Assembly (NCBI GenBank): GCA_021582655.1
Contig: CP091135.1
Location: forward strand, 1,214,657-1,278,656
Length of the DNA: 64,000 nucleotides
From: Nitrosomonas sp.
GTDB taxonomy: Bacteria; Pseudomonadota; Gammaproteobacteria; Burkholderiales; Nitrosomonadaceae
Direction of reading: 5' to 3'
A program made the position numbers and the translations under genes. Shown one piece after another: positions 38,365-50,488 of the stretch (position 1 is its first letter; each line of letters opens with the position of its first letter). The notes beneath the pieces were generated by a model. It had not been told where the DNA came from and did no database searches. It was given only the letters and a program-made list of their open reading frames with translations.

Positions 38365-39708
38365 ATGACGCACATCGCCCCACATCCGGCATCCGCCGCA
38401 ATTTCACTTGAACACCGCAGCCTGCAAACCGTATGGCACCCTTGTACACCGATGAAACAACATGAAACCTGTCCGTTGATACCTATCGTACGCGGCAAAG
38501 GCGTATGGTTATACGATGCGGCGGGCAACCGTTATCTCGATGCCATTAGTTCCTGGTGGGTTAATTTGTTCGGCCATGGCCATCCGGTCATCAACGCAGC
38601 CATTCGTGATCAATTGGAAAAAATCGAACATGTCATGCTGGCGGGTTTCACCCATGAACCGGTGATCGCACTGTCCGAACGGCTCAAGCAAATCACTCCA
38701 GGGTCACTCGGACATTGCTTTTACGCCAGCGACGGCGCCTCGGCGATCGAAATCGCATTAAAGATGAGCTTTCATTATTGGCAATTGTGCGGAAAAAATC
38801 AGAAAACCGGCTTTGTCAGCCTGCAAAACGACTATCACGGTGAAACACTGGGAGCGCTTGCAGTCACCGATGTCGCCGTTTTCAAAGACACTTATGCACC
38901 ACTGCTGCGACCCTGCGCACATGTGCCGACACCGGATTGGCGGTATGCGGAGCCGGGTGAATCCGCCGAAAACTATGCGCTTCGCGCCGCGGCGGCTCTG
39001 GAATGCTATCTGGCCGAGCACCATACGCAAACCGCCGCACTGATTCTCGAACCGCTGGTACAAGGGGCTACCGGCATGGGCATGTATCACCCAATTTACT
39101 TACAACGTGCCAGGGTATTGTGCGACCAATACCAGGTCCATCTGATTGCCGATGAAATCGCCGTCGGTTTCGGCCGTACCGGCAGCCTGTTCGCCTGCGA
39201 CCAGGCCGGTATCACCCCGGATATTCTCTGCTTGTCGAAAGGCCTGAGCGGAGGTTATTTACCACTGTCGGTCGCGATGACTACCGATGCCATTTATCAA
39301 GTGTTCTACGATACCGATGCCGCTCAAGCGTTTCTGCATTCACATTCACATACCGGCAATGCATTAGCCTGTCGTGCCGCGTTGGCTTCATTGGATCTGC
39401 TCGAGCAGAATCATGTTATTGAAACCAACAAAGCCAAAGCCGAGTACTTGACACGCCGTGCCGCGATCATTGCGAACCATGAAAAAGTCAATAACTTCCG
39501 TCACTGTGGGATGATCTGGGCTTTCGAAGTTGATACGCACCGGCAAGACTTCGCCACGCAATGCTTCCTCATAGGATTATCGCAGCAATTGCTAATTCGC
39601 CCGCTCGGAAAAACGGTTTATTTCATGCCGCCTTATGTTATCGGTGAAGCGGAAATGGATTTACTTGTTGACGGCACACTTCATGTTCTCGACACATTGA
39701 CGGTCTAG
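38365..39708 (+). CDS. bioA: Adenosylmethionine-8-amino-7-oxononanoate aminotransferase
   Basis: 447-aa PLP enzyme of biotin synthesis that transfers an amino group from S-adenosylmethionine to make 7,8-diaminopelargonate. Class III aminotransferase motifs: VWHPCTPMKQHE at the N-terminus, SSWWVNLFGHGHPVIN, the PLP-binding Asp in LIADEIAVGFGRTGSLFACD, and the Schiff-base Lys in ILCLSKGLSGGYLPLSVAMT. No other bio gene is near. The stop is 3 bp from the next gene. Confidence 0.96.
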   Translation: MTHIAPHPASAAISLEHRSLQTVWHPCTPMKQHETCPLIPIVRGKGVWLYDAAGNRYLDAISSWWVNLFGHGHPVINAAIRDQLEKIEHVMLAGFTHEPVIALSERLKQITPGSLGHCFYASDGASAIEIALKMSFHYWQLCGKNQKTGFVSLQNDYHGETLGALAVTDVAVFKDTYAPLLRPCAHVPTPDWRYAEPGESAENYALRAAAALECYLAEHHTQTAALILEPLVQGATGMGMYHPIYLQRARVLCDQYQVHLIADEIAVGFGRTGSLFACDQAGITPDILCLSKGLSGGYLPLSVAMTTDAIYQVFYDTDAAQAFLHSHSHTGNALACRAALASLDLLEQNHVIETNKAKAEYLTRRAAIIANHEKVNNFRHCGMIWAFEVDTHRQDFATQCFLIGLSQQLLIRPLGKTVYFMPPYVIGEAEMDLLVDGTLHVLDTLTV

Positions 39709-39711
39709 CAC

Positions 39712-41121
39712 ATGGCATCGTTGACATTGACTTTCTTAGGTGCTGCCGGAGAAGTCACCGGTTCCAGCTATCTGATCGAAACCGAACATGTGCGTTTTCT
39801 GGTCGATTGCGGCATGTTCCAGGGCGGGCGCGAAGCGGATAAAAAGAATCGCACCGCGTTTACCTTCGATCCGAGAACGATCGATTTCGTCCTGTTGACA
39901 CATGCACATATCGACCATTCCGGGCTATTGCCACGCTTAAGCGCATGGGGATTCCGCGGCCCGGTTTATTGTACCGCGGCAACCGCTGACTTACTGCAAG
40001 TGATGCTGAAGGACAGTGCGTTCATTCAGGAAAAAGAAATCGAATGGCGCAATAAATCGTGCCGGCGCAACCGACCATCACCGGATTTTGCACCGCTGTA
40101 TACCGTTACCCAAGCGGAAACGATGCTCAAGCAATTGCTGCCGGTAGGTTACGATACCGAAATCTTCCCGCATCCGTCGATCTATTGCAATTTTCGCGAC
40201 GCGGGACATATCCTCGGTTCCGCCATCATCGAAGTGCGGGTCGATACTCCAAGCGGCGCCAAAAGAATCGTTTTCTCCGGCGATTTGGGTAAGCCCGGTC
40301 ATCCGGTCGTACGCGATCCGGCCATCATCCGGCAAGCCGATGTGGTACTGATCGAATCCACTTATGGCAACCGACTGCACCGCAGTATGGCGGATACCAT
40401 CGCCGAATTGGTTACCGCGGTCAACGAAACCCTGGTCCATCAACACGGTAACGTCATCATCCCCGCTTTTACCGTAGGTCGCACTCAAGATTTATTGTTT
40501 CTGCTGGTTGATTTATATCGCCAGGGCAAACTGGGCGACATGGATATTTATGTCGATTCACCCATGGCCAGCGCCGCGACCGGGATCACGCTGCAACATA
40601 TCGCGCTACTCGACCAGGAAGCTTCCGATGCGCTGCATTGGATGAGTGCCAACGGCCCAAAACCGCGCATCCATTTTGTGCAAGACATAGAGGAATCGAT
40701 GCAACTCAATCAAAGCACACGCGGTGTCATTATCATTTCAGCCAGTGGCATGTGCGACGCGGGACGCATCAAGCATCATCTGAAATACAACCTACCCCGG
40801 CACGAGTGCTGTATCCTGATTACCGGGTTTCAGGCGGAGGGCACGCTGGGACGGCGCCTGGTTGATGGCGCTAAACATGTCAAAATTTTCGGTCAGGAAA
40901 TCGCCGTCAGGGCCTCAATCCATACCATCGGCGGCCTTTCCGCGCATGCGGATCAAGCCGATCTGATCAGTTGGCTTCGCAATTTTGAGAAAGCACCGGA
41001 AAAGCTGTTTATCGTACACGGCGAATACAGCAACTCAATCGCATTAATGACCGCCGTTCGGCAACAGCTGGAGTGGCCAGCCGAGGTACCAAAACAGCAT
41101 ACAACAGTTACTTTGCTGTGA
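39712..41121 (+). CDS. Beta-CASP metallo-beta-lactamase-fold RNA-processing nuclease
   Basis: 469 aa. Metal-binding motif THAHIDHSGLLPRL (HxHxDH) plus FRDAGHILGSAIIEV and FSGDLGKPGHPV. Beta-CASP boxes: VIIPAFTVGRTQDLLFLLVD, IIISASGMCDAGRIKHHLKY, and IGGLSAHADQADLISWL (final metal His). This is the YsH1/CPSF-73-like bacterial group; likely an exo- or endoribonuclease. It starts 3 bp after the bioA stop. Repeat copy C begins 5 bp after its stop. Confidence 0.9.
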   Translation: MASLTLTFLGAAGEVTGSSYLIETEHVRFLVDCGMFQGGREADKKNRTAFTFDPRTIDFVLLTHAHIDHSGLLPRLSAWGFRGPVYCTAATADLLQVMLKDSAFIQEKEIEWRNKSCRRNRPSPDFAPLYTVTQAETMLKQLLPVGYDTEIFPHPSIYCNFRDAGHILGSAIIEVRVDTPSGAKRIVFSGDLGKPGHPVVRDPAIIRQADVVLIESTYGNRLHRSMADTIAELVTAVNETLVHQHGNVIIPAFTVGRTQDLLFLLVDLYRQGKLGDMDIYVDSPMASAATGITLQHIALLDQEASDALHWMSANGPKPRIHFVQDIEESMQLNQSTRGVIIISASGMCDAGRIKHHLKYNLPRHECCILITGFQAEGTLGRRLVDGAKHVKIFGQEIAVRASIHTIGGLSAHADQADLISWLRNFEKAPEKLFIVHGEYSNSIALMTAVRQQLEWPAEVPKQHTTVTLL

Positions 41122-41126
41122 CACCG

Positions 41127-41275
41127 GGAAAACGCTGATTAATTCAACGGACGGAATAAAGCACGAGGCATGCGGAACACAGCAATCGAAATATACCAAT
41201 GAGATAGATCAGGAAACGAATACCTCGTGCAACGAAACGATTTGTTTGCGCAGCAGCATTTACTACTAAATCTCC
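41127..41275. repeat. MITE-like dispersed repeat, copy C (decayed right end)
   Basis: The left end GGAAAACGCTGATTAATTC (41127-41145) is the best match to the family consensus. The interior keeps GCACGAGG and a diverged ACACAGCAATCGAA segment. The right end is eroded but traceable as CATTTACTACTAAATCTCC near 41257-41275. It starts 5 bp after the stop of the beta-CASP nuclease gene. Confidence 0.65.
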
Positions 41276-41339
41276 TTCCACGGCGCAGTTTGCCGAAACC
41301 GGTACCAGTGACTCTTATCGCCCACCAATGATCACATAA

Positions 41340-41804
41340 TTACATGCGAATTGAACGTACCGGAAGCACCATTCTGACGTGAGGAATGCCCGCTTCCATA
41401 AATTCATCGCCATCAACCCGAAATCCGAATTTTTCATAAAATTTGATTGCGCTGGTCTGAGCATTCAGTATTGCTTGTGGAAGTCCCTGCTTGGCGAATT
41501 CCTCCAGAATTTTTTGTAACAACGCACCACCGATTCCCAAACCGCGGTAGTGTTTCAGCACGGCCATGCGGCCGATATGCCCATCGGGCAATAACCGTGC
41601 GGTACCTATCGGATGCCCGGCAGCATTGATCGCCAACGCATGCTGACTGACGGCATCGTATTCATCCCACTCCAGCGCCTCCGAAATCCTTTGTTCCCGG
41701 ATGAAAACAGCGGAACGGACAAAGCGTAATTTTTCAGCTTGATCTTGCCAGCTTGTGATTTGAATCGAATACGACGCAGGATCAGTCCATCGCAAACGGT
41801 TCAT
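41340..41804 (-). CDS. GNAT-family N-acetyltransferase
   Basis: 154 aa. The acetyl-CoA pyrophosphate loop region is GRMAVLKHYRGLGIGGALLQ (Q/RxxGxG/A type). FVRSAVFIREQRISEALEWD matches the ElaA/YjcF-like subgroup, and the C-terminal FYEKFGFRVDGDEFMEAGIP is typical of it. Substrate unknown. It lies 26 bp after purA in the same direction. Confidence 0.9.
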   Translation of the reverse strand: MNRLRWTDPASYSIQITSWQDQAEKLRFVRSAVFIREQRISEALEWDEYDAVSQHALAINAAGHPIGTARLLPDGHIGRMAVLKHYRGLGIGGALLQKILEEFAKQGLPQAILNAQTSAIKFYEKFGFRVDGDEFMEAGIPHVRMVLPVRSIRM

Positions 41805-41830
41805 TGCGCAAGTGGTACAAGCGGACGGAA

Positions 41831-44313
<2,483 letters not shown>

Positions 44314-44357
44314 GCATATGATTGACAAAACGTCAATGTGAAAAGGTTAAGCGAATG

Positions 44358-44543
44358 TCAGCTGACGATAAATAGCAGTATCAACCCTGCCAGCATCGAA
44401 GTCAGACCGATAAAACGAATTTGGTTATCATTAATTTCAGTTAGTTTTCTAAAAGCTTCACGCCATGTTTGCGGGGATAAAAAAGGAAGCATCCCTTCCA
44501 GAATCAACATCAATGCAACCGCGCTCAAAAAGATATCCCACAT
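44358..44543 (-). CDS. DUF2065 small membrane protein (YjeT-like)
   Basis: 61 aa with two membrane segments: IFLSAVALMLILEGMLPFL and IRFIGLTSMLAGLILLFIV. PFLSPQTWREAFRKL lies between. This matches the DUF2065 family, habitually found between hflC and hisZ/purA. Function unknown. Confidence 0.88.
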   Translation of the reverse strand: MWDIFLSAVALMLILEGMLPFLSPQTWREAFRKLTEINDNQIRFIGLTSMLAGLILLFIVS

Positions 44544-44692
44544 TCTGTTAATCTCTTTCCGTTCTAGCTTGATGATTCAAAATACTCTGAAAAATCAGGA
44601 AGGTCCTGTTCATCCGGTAACCCAATGAACCGTATACGCAGAACCTTATGCCTCCATCATTCCTAATTCCGCTACTGGCGCCTCTTAAAACC

Positions 44693-45568
44693 TTATTTAC
44701 TTACCACGGGAGCTTTCAGGTATTTAAAGAAATCGGAGGTAGGTTCAATCACCAACATATCGCTTTTATTTTTAAAAGATTGCTTGTAAGCGTCAATGCT
44801 TCGCCAGAAAGCGTAAAACTCAGGGTCCTTCTGGAATGCAACCGCGTAAATCGCGGCGGCTTGGCCGTCGCCGTCACCCATCGTTTTTTGGGCTTCTCGA
44901 TAGGCTTCCGCCAGGATAATCTCACGTTGCTTATCCGCATCCGCACGAATTTTTTCAGACTCGGCGGCACCGGTTGAGCGTAATTCATTGGCTACTCTTT
45001 TACGCTCGGCTTCCATACGGCGATAAACCGAATCACTGACCTCTTGGGGCAAATCGACACGCTTCAACCGCACATCGACAACCTCAACACCGATAGAACG
45101 CGCGTCATTATCGGCTTTCTGACGCATGATTTCCATAATGACGTCACGCTCTCCGGAAACCACATCGTGCACCGTCCGGTTACCGAATTCATCCCGCAGA
45201 CTGGCATTGATGGTTTGTGCCAAACGTGTTTGCGCCAAACCTTCATCCCCACGAACACTTATATAATATTGCTTGACATCGACGATGCGCCACTTCACGA
45301 ACAAATCCACAAGCACATTCTTTTTCTCCGATGTAATAAAACGCTCGGGCTCATCGGTATCCATTGTCAAGATACGTTTTTCAAAAAAACGTACGTTTTG
45401 AGCAATCGGGATTTTAAAATACAGGCCTGGCTCCGTTTTCACATCAATAACTTCACCCAATTGAAACAAAATAGCTTGTTGACGTTCATCAACAATATAA
45501 ATCGCCGAGCTACCCGCCATAAAAATCACAGCGATTACAATTGAAAATGCCGATACGAAGTTTTTCAT
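44693..45568 (-). CDS. hflC: FtsH modulator HflC
   Basis: 291 aa. Single N-terminal membrane anchor (FVSAFSIVIAVIFMAGSSAIYI), then the SPFH/prohibitin domain (IVDERQQAILFQLGEVIDVK, GLYFKIPIAQNVRFFEKRIL). A helical C-terminal half (VYRRMEAERKRVANELRSTG, ADADKQREIILAEAYREAQ as read around residues 200-230) follows. It forms a periplasmic complex with HflK that controls FtsH. The start overlaps the hflK stop (TAATG). Confidence 0.96.
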   Translation of the reverse strand: MKNFVSAFSIVIAVIFMAGSSAIYIVDERQQAILFQLGEVIDVKTEPGLYFKIPIAQNVRFFEKRILTMDTDEPERFITSEKKNVLVDLFVKWRIVDVKQYYISVRGDEGLAQTRLAQTINASLRDEFGNRTVHDVVSGERDVIMEIMRQKADNDARSIGVEVVDVRLKRVDLPQEVSDSVYRRMEAERKRVANELRSTGAAESEKIRADADKQREIILAEAYREAQKTMGDGDGQAAAIYAVAFQKDPEFYAFWRSIDAYKQSFKNKSDMLVIEPTSDFFKYLKAPVVSK

Positions 45569-46746
45569 TATCTTGCCTCCCGATCGCGACTACGAAATGA
45601 TTCTCTTGCTCTCATGCTGCTATCCGGCATTGTTTCTTGAATCACCGGCTGCACGGTAACGGTTGAAGTCGGCGACGAGCCGCTCATATTGATTAATTTA
45701 TCCAAAGGTAAGTACAGCAGATTATTCCCATTTTTCTGATCCACCATGATCTTACTGGTATTCGAAAGAACTTGTTGCATCATATCGAGGTATAAGCGCT
45801 CACGCGTCACTTTCGGTGCTTTGCTGTACTCGGCAAGAATTTGCTCAAAACGACTCGCATCACCTTCCGCGCTGACGATCACACGTTGCTTGTAAGCTTC
45901 GGATTCTTGGATCAATCGCGCCGCGTTACCGACAGCTCTCGGAATAACATCATTGGCATAGGCTTGACCTTCATTTTTCTGACGCTCTCTATCCTGCCCC
46001 GCTTTTACTGCATCATCGAATGCGGATTGTACTTGCTCGGGCGGTTGAGCATTCTGCATCGTTACTCGACTGATTGAAATACCAATTTCATAACGATCCA
46101 GAATTTTCTGCATCAATTGCGTTGCATTGGCAGCTACCTGCTCACGCCCCTCATACAATACATAATCCATCCTGCTTTTACCAATCACTTGCCGAATTGC
46201 GGTTTCAGCCGCTTGAAGAACAGCCTCATCCGGATTTCTATTTTTGAATAGGAAATATTCCGGATTATTTAAGATGTACTGAACGGCAAACTGAATATCG
46301 ATAATGTTTTCATCATCGGTCAACATCAGCGATTCACGTAAAACTTTACTTCTGACGTTATTGCGGTAGCCAATTTCCACGGTACGTACCTGGCTGACAT
46401 TGACGATTTCCACTTTCTCAACCGGATACGGCATATGCCACCGCAAACCGGCAAGCGCGGTATCGGTGTATTTACCGAAACGTAACACCACACCCCGATG
46501 ACCTTCATCGACAATATAAAAACCACTGGCCAACCATACCACAACCAGTAATCCGAGCAACATGATCACACTACCACGATTTTGCTGCTTGGGGCCTTGC
46601 GGACGCGAACCCTCGTCATCGCCATTCCCTTTTCTTTGACCAAATATACTATTGATTTTTTTATTGACATTTCGTAGCACATCATCCAAATCAGGAGGTC
46701 CTGAATCACCTTTATTTTTACCCCATTGTGGATCATTTAATCCCAT
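45568..46746 (-). CDS. hflK: FtsH modulator HflK
   Basis: 392 aa. A cytoplasmic Gly-rich N-terminus (LNDPQWGKNKGDSGPPDLDD) precedes a membrane segment (VIMLLGLLVVVWLASGFYIV). The SPFH domain follows (VDEGHRGVVLRFGKYTDTAL, PYPVEKVEIVNVSQVRTVEI), then a long helical region. It partners with HflC and lies 8 bp after hflX. Confidence 0.96.
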   Translation of the reverse strand: MGLNDPQWGKNKGDSGPPDLDDVLRNVNKKINSIFGQRKGNGDDEGSRPQGPKQQNRGSVIMLLGLLVVVWLASGFYIVDEGHRGVVLRFGKYTDTALAGLRWHMPYPVEKVEIVNVSQVRTVEIGYRNNVRSKVLRESLMLTDDENIIDIQFAVQYILNNPEYFLFKNRNPDEAVLQAAETAIRQVIGKSRMDYVLYEGREQVAANATQLMQKILDRYEIGISISRVTMQNAQPPEQVQSAFDDAVKAGQDRERQKNEGQAYANDVIPRAVGNAARLIQESEAYKQRVIVSAEGDASRFEQILAEYSKAPKVTRERLYLDMMQQVLSNTSKIMVDQKNGNNLLYLPLDKLINMSGSSPTSTVTVQPVIQETMPDSSMRARESFRSRDREAR

Positions 46747-46754
46747 AGTTATCC

Positions 46755-47948
46755 TTATTCTGTTTGTTCAATGAAATTATGTGCAAAATTACGATCTCCG
46801 AGAGGATCAATCGCCAGATTTTTTTTATTGATTGCCTCGGAGTGACTTAATATTGCTTCCAATAGCGCCTGCCTGACAAGTTCTATACCGTCGCCGGTCT
46901 TTGCACTTAAACGAATTTGAAATATTCTACCATATTCGTCACGCATGCAACTTTTGCCGCTTTTCGTTAAATCAATCAGATCTATCTTATTAAAAATCAA
47001 AATCTGCGGAACAGTATCCGCTCCGATTTCTTTTAGTATTTTGTTTACTTCGATAATTTGCTCTTCGCGATTCGGGTTGCTCGCATCGATTACATGCAAC
47101 AATATATCCGCCTGCACCGTTTCTTCTAACGTTGCACGAAAAGCGGCCACCAGTGTATGCGGCAATTCCCGAATAAATCCGACTGTATCCGAAATTACAG
47201 TTGATTGATTCACACCAAGAAACAATTTTCTGGTTGTGGTATCCAGTGTGGCGAACAATTGATCCGCAGCGTATGTTTTTGACCGCGTTAATTCATTAAA
47301 CAGCGTTGACTTACCGGCATTGGTGTAACCGACTATGGATACCGCCAATATATCCTTACGTTGCCTTGCTTTTCTTTGAACATTGCGCTGCCGTTGCAGT
47401 GCCTCAAGTTTTTCTTTTAGAAACCTAACCCTTTTTCTAATAAGCCGTCGATCGGTTTCAAGTTGCGTTTCCCCAGGGCCTCGGAGCCCGATCCCACCTT
47501 TTTGCCGCTCCAGGTGAGTCCACCCTCGCACTAATCGGGTAGACAAGTGCTCCAACTGCGCCAGCTCGACTTGCAGTTTTCCCTCATGACTTTTCGCGCG
47601 CTGTGCAAAGATATCCAGAATTAAGCTGGTGCGATCCACAACATTACATTGCAAATGTACAGACAGGTTGCGCTGCTGGGCAGGCGACAACTCATGGTTG
47701 AAAATAACAACGCCCGGCTCGACTTGTAACACAATTCGTTCTATTTCACTTAATTTCCCGCTCCCCACGTATGTAGTGGGATCGGGTCGTGCGCGCTTAC
47801 CTTCCACCACCGCCAGAACGGTCAATGCGGCACTGCTGGCAAGCTGCGACAACTCTTGTAAGCTATCGTGATGTCCATTATTACCGAAATCAAGACCGAC
47901 TAGAATAGCTGTATTAGCGCCAGCGAATTTGTTACCTGACACAAACAT
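46755..47948 (-). CDS. hflX: Ribosome-associated GTPase HflX
   Basis: 397 aa. The N-terminal HflX domain has TYVGSGKLSEIERIV and VIFNHELSPAQQRNLSVHLQ. A coiled linker (GIGLRGPGETQLETDRRLIR) leads to the G domain with G1 VGYTNAGKSTLFNELT, G3 DTVGFIRELPH, and G4 FNKIDL. It splits or rescues ribosomes under stress in other bacteria. The start overlaps the hfq stop (TGATG). Confidence 0.96.
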   Translation of the reverse strand: MFVSGNKFAGANTAILVGLDFGNNGHHDSLQELSQLASSAALTVLAVVEGKRARPDPTTYVGSGKLSEIERIVLQVEPGVVIFNHELSPAQQRNLSVHLQCNVVDRTSLILDIFAQRAKSHEGKLQVELAQLEHLSTRLVRGWTHLERQKGGIGLRGPGETQLETDRRLIRKRVRFLKEKLEALQRQRNVQRKARQRKDILAVSIVGYTNAGKSTLFNELTRSKTYAADQLFATLDTTTRKLFLGVNQSTVISDTVGFIRELPHTLVAAFRATLEETVQADILLHVIDASNPNREEQIIEVNKILKEIGADTVPQILIFNKIDLIDLTKSGKSCMRDEYGRIFQIRLSAKTGDGIELVRQALLEAILSHSEAINKKNLAIDPLGDRNFAHNFIEQTE

Positions 47949-48193
47949 CAGGTATCGCGCGTTTCCAAAGTATCTATGGGTATATTCACTGGACGTGCGG
48001 GCACCACGGTTGAAATCGCATGTTTATAAACCATTTGGGTTACTGAGTTTTTCAACAACACGACATATTGATCGAACGAATCTATTTGACCTTGTAGCTT
48101 GATTCCGTTAACTAAATAGATCGAAACTGGAATATGCTCTTTTCTTAAGATATTAAGAAAAGGGTCTTGAAGTAATTGTCCCTTGCTACCCAT
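47948..48193 (-). CDS. hfq: RNA chaperone Hfq
   Basis: 81 aa. Sm-like hexameric RNA chaperone for small RNA-mRNA pairing. Sm1 region: [20 protein letters not shown]; Sm2 signature: [25 protein letters not shown] is the usual N-terminus. It heads the hfq-hflX-hflK-hflC operon. AAGGAA lies before the ATG. Confidence 0.97.
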   Translation of the reverse strand: MGSKGQLLQDPFLNILRKEHIPVSIYLVNGIKLQGQIDSFDQYVVLLKNSVTQMVYKHAISTVVPARPVNIPIDTLETRDT

Positions 48194-48580
48194 TGGTAAT
48201 TCCTTATTCTAATTATATTGACTATTTTGGAAAGGCGACTTTACTTGATTTTAAATCAAAACTCCCATCAAGCTGCAAGCACGCATTGCGATATTATCAT
48301 TTTCATTTTTATATGTCTTGATTTCACAGAATTTACCCAATGTTCAGACAAGTTGTTCATCCGAACATCAGGTAAATCATGCTTCGCTTAGGAGACTGTC
48401 GAGTTCGAGAGGCTAATCCACCATATCAATGGAAAGCAAATCATATTTCCTCAATTTTTATTATAAGGCTTTGCCCAATGGTTCGAAATCAAGAAAATCC
48501 ACCCGCTCTCTCACTTTACTCACTACGATTGCTTAAGTCCGACTCATCGCTTAATGTGAAACGGTTTCCCCTCTTTCACA
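48194..48580. promoter_or_regulatory. hfq upstream region, no gene seen
   Basis: 387 bp between ccp and hfq. A hairpin-like palindrome TTGATTTTAAATCAA (48245-48259) lies about 50 bp upstream of hfq, and a possible promoter (TTGCAG, 17 bp, TTTAAA on the minus strand) overlaps it. ATGTTC...GAACAT is another short inverted repeat near 48339-48367. A plus-strand ORF of 78 codons overlaps the ccp 3' end and has no protein-like features. Confidence 0.35.
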
Positions 48581-49573
48581 TCAAAATGGAATCGGTCGTG
48601 GCGTATTATTGTTAGATGGTGGCAATACCGGTAATTTGATATCGGGCTGCTCTCCGGTCAACGTTTTTAAAAATGCAACAATACTATCGATCTCTTTCTT
48701 ATTAAAATCACGATCCAGTTGCACCTTGCCCATGACCTTCACCGCCTCTTCCAAAGTTGCTGCACCGCCATCGTGAAAATAGGGATAAGTCATTTCAATA
48801 TTGCGTAACGTCGGGACTTTAAAGACGTTCAAGTCCGTATCTTTACCGGTCACAGCTTTTCTGCCTTCAATCTTGCTCTCAGTTTTATAGGGGTGATGCA
48901 CACCAAATTTTTGATAAAGTGCCGCACCTACTGCCGGACCATTATGACAACCTGCACAACCGCTGCTCTTAAATAATTCATAACCTTCCAATTCCTGTTG
49001 ATTCAACGCCTTTTTATCACCTTCAAGCCATTTATCAAAACGAGAACCAGGCGTTACCAGGGTTTCTTCAAATGCGGCAATCGCGGTAGTTACCCGATCG
49101 ATATCGACTTGATCGGAACCAAATGCTTTCGCAAAAAATGCTCGATATTGCGGCATCGATTGCAGCACTTCGACCGCAACTTTATGCGTTGACGCCATCT
49201 CTCCAGGATTTGCAATTGGACCGCCGGCTTGTTCTTTCAAGTCTTTTGCCCGACCATCCCAGAATTGCGCCAGATTCATGCTGGCATTCAATACCGTAGG
49301 CGCGTTGATCGGACCTTGCTGCCAAGCATGTCCAATTGAAGTGGGAATATTATCTGTTCCCCCCATGCTCAGGTTATGGCATGAGTTACAGGAAATAAAT
49401 CCTGATTTTGATAAGCGCGGATCGAAAAATAACATCTTCCCCAATTCAACTAAATCAGGATTAGTTATTTTTGCCGGCTTTATCGGTTGTATCGGCTCAT
49501 TGGCTGACACATTAATCGATGTGGCAAGAACGCCAATCGATAACAATGACGCAACCAGTGTATGTATTTTCAT
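48581..49573 (-). CDS. Di-haem cytochrome c peroxidase
   Basis: 330 aa, periplasmic. Signal peptide: LVASLLSIGVLATSINVSA. Two haem c sites: CNSCH (residue ~62) and CAGCH (~207). Family motifs include LGKMLFFDPRLSKSGFISC, NAPTVLNASMNLAQFWDGRA, and PTLRNIEMTYPYFHDGGAAT. It reduces hydrogen peroxide with electrons from small cytochromes. GGGGGAA precedes the ATG. The short Pro-rich C-terminus (LPPSNNNTPRPIPF) is unremarkable. MauG-like activity is less likely with this layout. Confidence 0.93.
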   Translation of the reverse strand: MKIHTLVASLLSIGVLATSINVSANEPIQPIKPAKITNPDLVELGKMLFFDPRLSKSGFISCNSCHNLSMGGTDNIPTSIGHAWQQGPINAPTVLNASMNLAQFWDGRAKDLKEQAGGPIANPGEMASTHKVAVEVLQSMPQYRAFFAKAFGSDQVDIDRVTTAIAAFEETLVTPGSRFDKWLEGDKKALNQQELEGYELFKSSGCAGCHNGPAVGAALYQKFGVHHPYKTESKIEGRKAVTGKDTDLNVFKVPTLRNIEMTYPYFHDGGAATLEEAVKVMGKVQLDRDFNKKEIDSIVAFLKTLTGEQPDIKLPVLPPSNNNTPRPIPF

Positions 49574-49713
49574 CGGTATTCCCCCTAATTATTAAAAACG
49601 GCTTGTGTTTAATGGCGCAGCCGATTACGCCGGATGAAACAACAACTGAATAAACCTAAGTTATACAGAATTACACTTTTATTCTTAATCCAGCCAGCAA
49701 GTTGACTAAAAGT

Positions 49714-50283
49714 TCAATATTGATCACCGGCTCTGGTGGAATTTGCCAAAATAACTTGCTTGCCGGCACTGTCGTCAGCATTGATTTCATCGTTTGAATT
49801 CTGCTGAGAATTCGCTTTTAATAGACGATACAATTCCGTAAGCGCTTGTTTGTATACCTTGCGTTTAAATTCCACTACGGTATCCAACTCAACCCAATAT
49901 TGATTCCACCGCCAGGCGTCAAACTCAGGATGCGCTGTTTTACGCAGCGAAACGTCACTATCGCGTCCAATCAAGCGCAGCAAATACCAGATTTGCTTCT
50001 GTCCCTTGTAATTACCTCGCCATTCACGGCGAATCCAACGCTCCGGCACTTCGTAGCGAAGCCAATCCCGCGTCCGTCCGACAATTTCAACATGGTTGGG
50101 GCATAATCCGATTTCTTCGCTCAATTCACGATACATGGCCTGCTCCGGACTCTCACCCGATTTAATGCCGCCTTGCGGGAATTGCCAAGAATTTTGTTTT
50201 ATACGCTTACCCCAAAAAACCTCGTTCTTCGAATTCAGCAGGATAATTCCGACATTGGGGCGATATCCATTACGGTCAATCAT
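49714..50283 (-). CDS. rppH: RNA pyrophosphohydrolase
   Basis: 189-aa Nudix hydrolase that removes pyrophosphate from mRNA 5' ends to start decay. [20 protein letters not shown] is the family start. The Nudix box is [20 protein letters not shown], and [10 protein letters not shown] precedes it. The C-terminal ~30 residues after LLKANS are low-complexity. It is divergent from proS. Confidence 0.95.
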   Translation of the reverse strand: MIDRNGYRPNVGIILLNSKNEVFWGKRIKQNSWQFPQGGIKSGESPEQAMYRELSEEIGLCPNHVEIVGRTRDWLRYEVPERWIRREWRGNYKGQKQIWYLLRLIGRDSDVSLRKTAHPEFDAWRWNQYWVELDTVVEFKRKVYKQALTELYRLLKANSQQNSNDEINADDSAGKQVILANSTRAGDQY

Positions 50284-50488
50284 AAGAATCGCTCATCTGA
50301 CCCGATCAAATGGATGGATTTTTTCATACTTTTTTACAGATTGAAAGTGTTCACAAAACAAATCCCCAGACATAATGGGCATTTCGGTCATCTGAACACA
50401 GCGAGTGGTCACACTGAATGGACTAATTCGCACTTCCACAGGTATTTCCGGGTAAAATTGCGGCATCTTTTCATCATGGAATTTCCTC

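Noticed and set aside
48379..48615. 78-codon plus-strand ORF in the hfq-ccp gap
   Set aside because: It overlaps the ccp 3' end on the opposite strand, lacks a ribosome-binding site and shows no family features.
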